Source: Heterotrichella gracilis
Taxonomy: Eukaryota > Sar > Xanthophyceae > Tribonematales > Xanthonemataceae
DNA: 64,000 nucleotides
Assembly (NCBI GenBank): GCA_032358255.1
Contig: JAULBX010017525.1
Location: 1 to 64,000 of the forward strand
Reading direction: 5' to 3'
Position 1 is the stretch's first letter. Every line of letters starts with the position of its first letter. The position numbers and the translations under genes are program-made. Positions 59,801-64,000 of the stretch are shown piece by piece. The notes beneath the pieces are model-generated. The model searched no databases and was not told the DNA's origin. It saw nothing but the letters and a program-made list of their open reading frames with translations.

Positions 59801-62800
59801 GGTGCAATAGCTGTCCCCGACCTCACAAAATGGGCGCTGAGGGTGCTTAAGGTGCCCTGGAAGAACATGCCTATTAATATGGTGCAATTGCACCAAGGAT
59901 AATGAGCCTTGCCACCGCATAGCCACCTTGGATACCCTCAACACCCGTTGTGTCAATTCGCGGATGTCTTTTGCCCCACCTGTGCATATTGCACAACCCA
60001 GCGAGCAATCTGCCGCTGGCAAACACCGCGGTTGGCTTTTGTGCAATACAAGCAGACAGAGCAAAGGTCATCCGCAAACACGGCGGGTGTTGATGGTACT
60101 CAATGTGCCCTGGAACGTGGGTGTTCCTGTGATGGCAGTGGTCCGCCACACCCATTGGCCTTGATTTGGCTAAGCGGATACGGGCCTCTTGGCCTATAGG
60201 TATTGTTGATATTCTCGAGAATCAGATGTGCATGACGGCATCAAAACCGACCGCAAGCATCCTGATCCCCAATTGGTCAAGGATGCGCAGGTGGCTCTAG
60301 TACCACAACTTCTAAAATGCAATACACTGAAATAGTACATGAACCCTGAATCCCATTGTAACGCAGCACAGTCCACCCTGCCCACCAGCCGCCACAAACC
60401 TCATCTTAGGGTTGAACGCCCACCCACCTGAGTACCCGCTGTAGGCCACATACATATCCTGCAGGGACAGCTCGTACAGGATCCGGTCCCCGCCAAACCT
60501 GATGTCGTGCATCCTGATGCCCGTGTAACTGTTGAGCGACACGTGACCTTGCCAGCGCTGCCACTGAACGTTCCAACCAGCACCTGCGCAGGGGGGAATG
60601 GGTGGTTGCTGTACGTTTACAAGCAAACCAGGAAAGTAATCCTTGTTTCATGTGGAATATTCACCGCTGATCGCATAAAACGCCTTTGAAATATGAAATG
60701 GTAAAATTCTTTTTGTTACTTTAGGTTAGTATATCATTGGCCACCTTTGGCCATTATTTGCATTTTTGGTAGTGCACCATGGTTACTATGCTACAGGGCA
60801 ATACAATACATTAAATTCTTTTATATACTTTCTGCGCACCTGTGTCAGTAGTCTGCTCCACAGTGAAGCGCCTGCCAGCAGGGTCAAATTGGCGGGGGGG
60901 CAGGTTTGAGTTCACCTCTTTCTTAAAGCCCACATTGCCTAGTAGCGTGAGCCACCCTTGACAAGCTCCTAGGACCATTTGCGTGATAAATATCATATAT
61001 ATTTTTGGGTTTTTTTCTTTTTGTTTCTTGCGCACCTGTTTCAGCAGTCTGCTCCACAGTGAAGCGCCTGCCGGCAGGGTCGAATTGGCGGGGAGAGGGC
61101 TTGATGTCGGCATTTTGCGGGGGGGCATAGGGCTCGGTTTTGGCCCAATCGTAGTTGTAGTCGGGGCTGCCGTACTCGGGGGCGGAGCAAATTGTTAGAT
61201 TTCCGGCATCAAAGGCCCCCAGGAGGTCCTGCCAGGTGTTAAAGGGCCCCTGCAGCGGACAGGAAATCGTGAGAATATTTAATCGGGGATTAGGGTCCCA
61301 TTAGGGTTCTTAGGACGGGCTTTTGTAAAAAGGCAAGAAATGGCCATCCAGTCCCAGTGTATCCCAGGCCAGTGTATCTGTTGTTACAGTGTAACAACAC
61401 CTACACTGGCATTGAGCAATAAAGTGCTCTAAATTATTGCCAGTATGATACTGGCAGTATCATTGATAGTCTTAGCAAGACTGCTGCATTTAACAATCTC
61501 ACCAACCAGTCGGCATGTTCCAAAGGCTCCAATATCACATTAAATTAAAATTTGATGATACACCATCACAGTAGCAAGGGTCACTGCCTGCACTTACACC
61601 AGCAGTGCTTATATCCTTATTTTTCTCAAGGCTGACATTTTTTTTGCCAATAATGTGTGCTGCCAATCCTAGCAGGGAGGTGCCGAACCTAAAGCACAAG
61701 AATGCCTTGTCATGCTGCCAGGTGCAGTAGCAAAGTACCTCCAGCACAGGCAGCGTGATAAGGTATCATGGTGCTGAAGGTTTGGGACCTTCCATATAGG
61801 ATTGGCAGCCCACATTATTGGCCACATTGGGTTAGCGCTTCACTTCAAAAGAAGTAAAGTGCTCGAACAAAAGGTCATTATTTTATATCACATCAAATTT
61901 GCCATTGAGGCAACACATACATGATAAGAAAAGAAAACAGACACCAAAGGCGTAAACCATAAAGGCGTAAACCATAAGGTATACCTCCTGCCTGCCAACC
62001 ATGTCCAGTCTTACATGGGTTTCAATGCCCCAGCCCTTGGATCGACTAGGCTCAGGGTTTAAGGTTTTGAGTGACAACCTTGTACATCAATACGGCACAT
62101 GAAGAGCGCATTCCCTATTTCAATCCTGTCCGGTGCTGGTGGGCAGCAGCTGGCCGGGCTGAAATCAGAAGGCCTCTTCATGTGGCGCCTTCCTGTACAA
62201 GGGTGTCACACAAAACCCTAAACCCTGGGATTTTAAAATTTAAAACAATTTGAATATATGTCCCTGCAGCAGGCTGAACCTAGTCAATCCAAGGGCTGGG
62301 AGACAATCAGGGGGCACCCTTGCCCATTCAGGCAACACATACAAAGCGCCTTCCGCATTTCAACGCTGCTGATAGCAGCAGGCAGGGCAGCAAGCCAGAA
62401 GGGCGTCCCTATGTGACGCCTTGATGTACAAGGGTTCCATTCAGATTCCCAAAACGATGCATCAGTTCTGGCGCAAGATTCACCAGGCACCTACTAGGCC
62501 CTCACAGCGGTCCCCCACCCCTCGCCAGGGAGCCCCCTCCCCTGTGGTACAGCCCACATTGCACGTGTGCACCCTGGGGGAAGGTGTGGTAGCACAGGTG
62601 GTGCTTGCAAAGCTTGTGCCAAAGCTGGGATGAGATTACCCTTACCTGAACGCACACACTACCCTGACTTGCTGCCATTGCGCGACGAGGGGGGTGAAAA
62701 TGACGTGGCAAGCGGGCTGTCAGTGACCGGGACTCGCCGCAACTTGCACACTGGCACTGACGGTCCATTCCCCACGTTTGACTCACCTCCTCATCGCCAA

Positions 62801-63430
62801 ATGGCAGCAAGTCAGTGTGTGTGCGGAGGTAAAGCTCCCTAATGAGTCATCTCCAGGGTGTGGGTGTAGGACACGGAGTATATGACAGAAGTTATGGATC
62901 AGGGTTTAGGGTTTAACTTAGGGGGAAGGGTGTAGACGGCGGCTAGTTCCGGCTCAAGCTGTCTTCAATACTGTTACTACCTGACCACATCTGTCAGCTT
63001 TGCCTATACTGCCCGCCTCCAGAGCCACTGGCAGTATTCAGGATTGTTCAACTTTTTGAATATCATAAGCGCTCCCCCCAATCCCCTGTTTAATTATGGC
63101 GTTATAATGCCCTTCAATTCCCTGGAAATATTTGACTCTGTACCCACCTAATTTGCAGTACTCAAAACCCTACACCCTACACCCCAAACCCTCCAATCCC
63201 CTGGAAGTGCTATCCTTTGTACCCATCTGGTAGCAGTACACCAAAACCTAACCCCTAACCCCTAACCCTTAACCCTCAAACCCCCGATCCATCGAAGTAC
63301 TATACTCTGTACCCACCTGGTTGCAGTACTCGAAGTCATATGCTGACCACTCCACCACATCCAGCGTGCTCTCATTCACCTTGAAGGATAGCGGGAGGGG
63401 CATCAGGTAGGAGCCGTCAAAGGCATCGCC
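44894..63430 (-). CDS. CuAO: Copper amine oxidase, N-terminus beyond the window
   Basis: Eleven visible exons on minus: 63430-63317, 61249-61036, 60583-60428, 57355-57246, 56676-56577, 55586-55490, 53558-53351, 48747-48525, 46217-46041, 45620-45469 and 44980-44894. All phases close over 545 residues. It oxidises primary amines to aldehydes with release of ammonia and peroxide. The active site looks complete: the catalytic Asp in VYLDSYYNIGTNS, the topaquinone Tyr in VGNYDYIFDI, the copper His pair in ANLHDHLVGWKVDLD, and the third His in VTLGVQHVPRSEDVPV. Other family marks are GDRILYELSLQDMYVAY, MCVFEDDQAGTTWRH, WHFVNDKATNAWGEPRGYAI and KPWNYFDE. The first exons, including any signal peptide, are off the right edge. 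The gene spans more than 18 kb because of introns filled with exon-edge copies, a tandem array and foldbacks. Confidence 0.94.
45027..46335 (-). repeat. Copies of the last three amine oxidase exon edges
   Basis: About 45027-45060 copies the 5' edge of the last exon (VWDTDN and acceptor), upstream of it. About 45343-45418 copies the 3' edge of exon 45620-45469 (FYVKPWNYFDELAARE), downstream. About 46280-46335 copies the 5' part of exon 46217-46041, upstream. A further pair of near-identical 60-base segments lies at 45780-45905. Confidence 0.8.
46985..47620. mobile_element. Inverted-repeat (foldback) structure in amine oxidase intron
   Basis: About 46985-47150 and 47455-47620 are diverged inverted copies of each other. 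Read outward, both give THVWFP-like and CAV-like translations at corresponding places. About 300 bases separate the arms, with no recognisable gene. A transposase is not visible, so it would be non-autonomous if mobile. Confidence 0.65.
47622..47787. repeat. Second inverted repeat, about 35-base arms
   Basis: CTGGAGTGGATGAGGTGGCA and following bases near 47627-47660 pair with the reverse complement at 47747-47787, with about 90 bases between. It adjoins the previous foldback. Confidence 0.8.
47930..48400 (-). repeat. Three copies of amine oxidase exon 8 3' edge
   Basis: The segment TWHFVNDKATNAW..GYAIVPG with its donor (true end 48525) recurs at about 47930-48010, 48105-48190 and 48310-48400, all downstream on minus. 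Spacing is about 190-200 bases, with a similar intron remnant between, indicating a tandem unit of exon edge plus intron. Confidence 0.92.
48786..48890 (-). repeat. Copy of amine oxidase exon 8 5' edge
   Basis: About 100 bases repeat VIKAGTYDEALAAWGIDGTTPP and its acceptor (true start 48747), upstream of the exon and close to 90 percent identical by eye. The frame is still open. Confidence 0.9.
49045..49432. mobile_element. Foldback/MITE-like element, about 390 bp
   Basis: The two halves are imperfect inverted copies of each other. The outer ends share CAGTCAGCTCTGTTGTCAAT and its complement. The inner part has a perfect 16-base pair of arms, TATGGGATCCACCGAG, flanking a loop of about 35 bases near 49205. 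An indel of about 12 bases separates the halves. No coding capacity is credible. It sits inside the intron between exons 7 and 8 of the amine oxidase gene. Confidence 0.8.
51318..51389 (+). mobile_element. Short dispersed element, copy 2, with 8-bp target duplication
   Basis: This 72-base block matches 35401-35468. It is flanked on both sides by AATATAAT (51310-51317 and 51390-51397). The paralogous block near 53010 reads through this place without the insert, so it preserves the empty site. This is direct evidence of an insertion after the block duplicated. The element lacks coding capacity and must depend on other machinery. Confidence 0.88.
51411..51529. mobile_element. Short hairpin element (MITE-like), copy 1
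   Basis: TGGTTTCATTGATTGGT on the left pairs with ACCAATTAATGAAACCA-like sequence on the right, and pairing continues inward through GGAGCACCGCAATTCTG. The whole 119 bases fold on themselves. A paralogous copy is at 53038-53160. Confidence 0.8.
51840..52350. other. Unassigned stretch inside amine oxidase intron
   Basis: This lies between array units. Open frame 51849-52070 (plus) has ordinary composition but no motif, no family match that I recognise and no splice context. I see nothing else here. Confidence 0.35.
53038..53160. mobile_element. Short hairpin element (MITE-like), copy 2
   Basis: The same 123-base foldback as at 51411-51529. Because both lie in paralogous blocks of the intron array, this copy most likely arose by block duplication, not by a second insertion. 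Confidence 0.78.
53225..54260 (-). repeat. Copies of both edges of amine oxidase exon 7
   Basis: The true exon is 53558-53351. Its 3' edge (NNTFIKK and donor) is copied downstream at about 53225-53280 and 53285-53345, and again in the paralogous block near 51560-51680. Its 5' part (LRQDGSVEVKVTMAGYMA) is copied upstream at about 53610-53672 and 53755-53842, with a weaker trace near 54200-54240. Confidence 0.85.
54260..55180. other. Intron stretch without recognised content
   Basis: This is part of the intron between amine oxidase exons 6 and 7. It contains a few CCCTAA-type motifs. The open frames at 54695-54970 (plus) and 54169-54540 (minus) have no supporting evidence. Confidence 0.4.
55180..55485 (-). 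repeat. Three tandem copies of amine oxidase exon 6 3' edge
   Basis: The exon 6 end (NYDYIFDI and donor, true end 55490) is followed downstream by three decaying copies of about 75-110 bases, near 55180-55235, 55268-55320 and 55372-55425. Each begins with the donor and runs into CCCTAATCAGGG or CCCTAAA sequence. Confidence 0.88.
55735..55830 (-). repeat. Copy of amine oxidase exon 6 5' edge
   Basis: About 75 bases repeat the acceptor and AKNGPVYNAARGTELV (true start 55586), upstream of the exon, with few changes and the GTGTGCAG acceptor intact. Confidence 0.9.
55935..56002 (+). repeat. 23-bp tandem repeat, three units
   Basis: CTAAATAGGTCCCCAAATGA recurs three times at 23-base spacing, with one substitution in the middle unit. 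Confidence 0.9.
56245..56530 (-). repeat. Three copies of amine oxidase exon 5 3' edge
   Basis: The exon 5 end (MCVFEDDQAGTTWRHTHV and donor, true end 56577) is repeated downstream at about 56247-56310, 56350-56395 and 56465-56530. The copies are separated by CCCTAGGG-type sequence and are strongly diverged. A copy of the 5' edge lies upstream near 56800-56845. Confidence 0.82.
56975..57210 (-). repeat. Three copies of amine oxidase exon 4 3' edge
   Basis: The codons for AVYLSPQ and the donor (true end 57246) recur near 56975-57000, 57065-57092 and 57168-57195, each followed by TAGGGTTTATGG-like sequence and a near-identical remnant of intron. Confidence 0.85.
57485..57750 (-). repeat. Two copies of amine oxidase exon 4 5' part
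   Basis: GPGQTVYLDSYYNIGTNSQ, which includes the catalytic Asp codon, is copied upstream at about 57491-57560 and 57680-57745. Both copies keep an intact acceptor. The first is nearly identical to the true exon (57355-57246). Confidence 0.92.
57925..58048. repeat. Long hairpin, about 53-base arms
   Basis: The left arm reads TCAATACTGGGCTTTTGCAG then CTCATCAT; the right arm is its reverse complement with few mismatches. The loop is GCATGCTAGCTAGCTAG-like. It lies in the intron between amine oxidase exons 3 and 4. Confidence 0.9.
58448..58588. repeat. Hairpin element, about 26-base terminal inverted repeats
   Basis: The left end CTTGAGGTGCCATTTTCATC-CACATA pairs with the right end CTCGAGGTGCTGCTTTCATC-CACATA on the opposite strand, about 140 bases apart. 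It resembles a small non-autonomous DNA element. Confidence 0.75.
58680..60190. repeat. Cluster of three related long palindromes
   Basis: Three large imperfect palindromes lie in a row. The first is about 58690-59200, centred near 58930; the second, weaker, is about 59640-59890; the third is about 59925-60115. Arms share CCCTCAACACCCG.TGTGT, AATT.GC.GATGTCT and TGCACAACCCA-like blocks. The first and third have arms of roughly 80-150 bases. Open frames through them (for example minus 58655-59149) are by-products of the palindromes. Around them, 58035-58200 and 59330-59505 are diverged direct repeats of each other. Confidence 0.8.
60832..60910 (-). repeat. Copy of amine oxidase exon 2 (visible) 3' edge
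   Basis: RQFDPAGRRFTVEQTAETG with its donor (true end 61036) is copied downstream at 60832-60910 with few differences and an intact GTGCGC donor. Confidence 0.92.
61369..61456. repeat. Two short hairpins in amine oxidase intron
   Basis: 61369-61414 pairs as CCAGTGTA..TGTTGTTAC / GTAACAACA..TACACTGG. About 61438-61456 pairs as TGCCAGTAT / ATACTGGCA. Confidence 0.8.
62095..62455. repeat. Diverged direct repeat, about 115 bases, 240 bases apart
   Basis: 62100-62215 and 62345-62455 share GC.TTCC.TATTTCAA.CCTG, GGCAGC and GTGGCGCCTT..TGTACAAGGGT-like blocks. It lies in the intron between the first two visible amine oxidase exons. No coding evidence. Confidence 0.7.
63110..63270 (-). repeat. Two copies of the first visible amine oxidase exon 3' edge
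   Basis: The end of exon 63430-63317 (FEYCNQ and donor) is copied downstream near 63118-63165 and 63195-63245. The copies are separated by tandem CCCTACACCCTA / CCCTAACCCCTAA telomere-like sequence. Confidence 0.88.
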
Positions 63431-64000
63431 CTGGGGGAAGAAACAAGTTGGTCAGCAAAATATGTAATGTGTGTGCCATAACGCACTTTATTAGCTACGC
63501 GTCCCGGGGAAAACAGCCAGATTTCTACTTAGTTACATGCATTGATCCACCGTGGATCCACCGTGGAGTCCAGCGTGATTTTTTTAACGCTAAACCATAC
63601 AATCTAAAATAGGTAAAATATTACCCATACATACCACTTGCTACTGCCACACTGCCCTGCTCCGTAACCACTGGCGGAAAGCGCTCTGGGGAAAGTAAGC
63701 CATGTATACGCAATTGCACTAGAAAAGAACACCTCCTTAACATTCACACTCACTAATAAATATCAGAACATGAAGTGAAAAATCTACCTGCCACAACTGA
63801 CACCTTCCCTCTACATAATCACTTGACACTTAACTATATAACATTAAAGCTCAAGGAGGAGGTTGCTCAAGTATATCAGCTTTGACGCCAGATTAATCTG
63901 GCTTTAAAGCTGATTAATCCGGCTTTAAAGCTAAGACACATGCGCATACTCCTCTGCAAGCTTTAAATCATACATACTGGAGTGTCTAGTGATTCTGTAG
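63431..64000. other. Intron of the amine oxidase gene to the window edge
   Basis: The sequence is richer in A+T than the exons. A short repeat (GATTAATC.GGCTTTAAAGCT) occurs twice near 63890-63930. No further amine oxidase exon is visible. Confidence 0.5.

Noticed and set aside
61036-61249. Apparent frameshift in the amine oxidase exon at a C run
   Set aside because: Recounting the run (seven bases) shows the frame is continuous; the first reading was a counting error.

Overview
The window is nuclear DNA of a eukaryotic alga, most likely a green alga. The genes are split by many GT-AG introns. Interstitial runs of the plant/green-algal telomere heptamer (TTTAGGG/CCCTAAA) occur in most introns, and the gene set is plant-like: plastid-type GNAT, a cluster II plant-type diacylglycerol kinase, an AMT transporter, an organellar RAP-domain protein and a copper amine oxidase. 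I cannot fix the species from sequence alone.

Layout. 1-1020: a decayed LINE reverse-transcriptase end (-) and the last exon of an unknown gene (+). 2173-3623 (+): small four-exon protein, possibly a beta-trefoil. 5126-7796 (+): plastid-type N-acetyltransferase (SNAT/NSI family). 10689-15583 (+): ammonium transporter, nine exons. 17919-20149 (-): TLDc-domain membrane protein. About 20926-27060 (+): diacylglycerol kinase. 28449-33886 (+): RING protein with a SUMO-interaction-like motif. 36155-42852 (-): RGG-box plus RAP-domain protein, eleven exons. 44894 to beyond the right edge (-): copper amine oxidase; its N-terminus lies outside the window. I rebuilt the exon chains by hand. In every multi-exon gene the donor and acceptor phases close without a frameshift. 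The genes are single transcription units, not operons, and do not form one pathway. Ammonium uptake and amine oxidation both touch nitrogen metabolism, but the neighbourhood is probably incidental.

The most unusual property is architectural. Beside almost every exon, the intron carries one to four diverged copies of that exon's edge together with its splice site. Copies of a 5' edge lie upstream of the exon and copies of a 3' edge lie downstream. Many copy junctions coincide with telomere-type heptamers. This looks like repeated small tandem duplication across splice junctions that lengthens introns and leaves the protein unchanged.

The long introns of the amine oxidase gene hold further structure: a tandem array of 0.25-0.5 kb units, several foldback (hairpin) elements, a cluster of long palindromes at 57.9-60.2 kb, and a 72-bp insertion with a perfect 8-bp target-site duplication that has a second copy at 35.4 kb. 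No tRNA, rRNA or CRISPR array was found.
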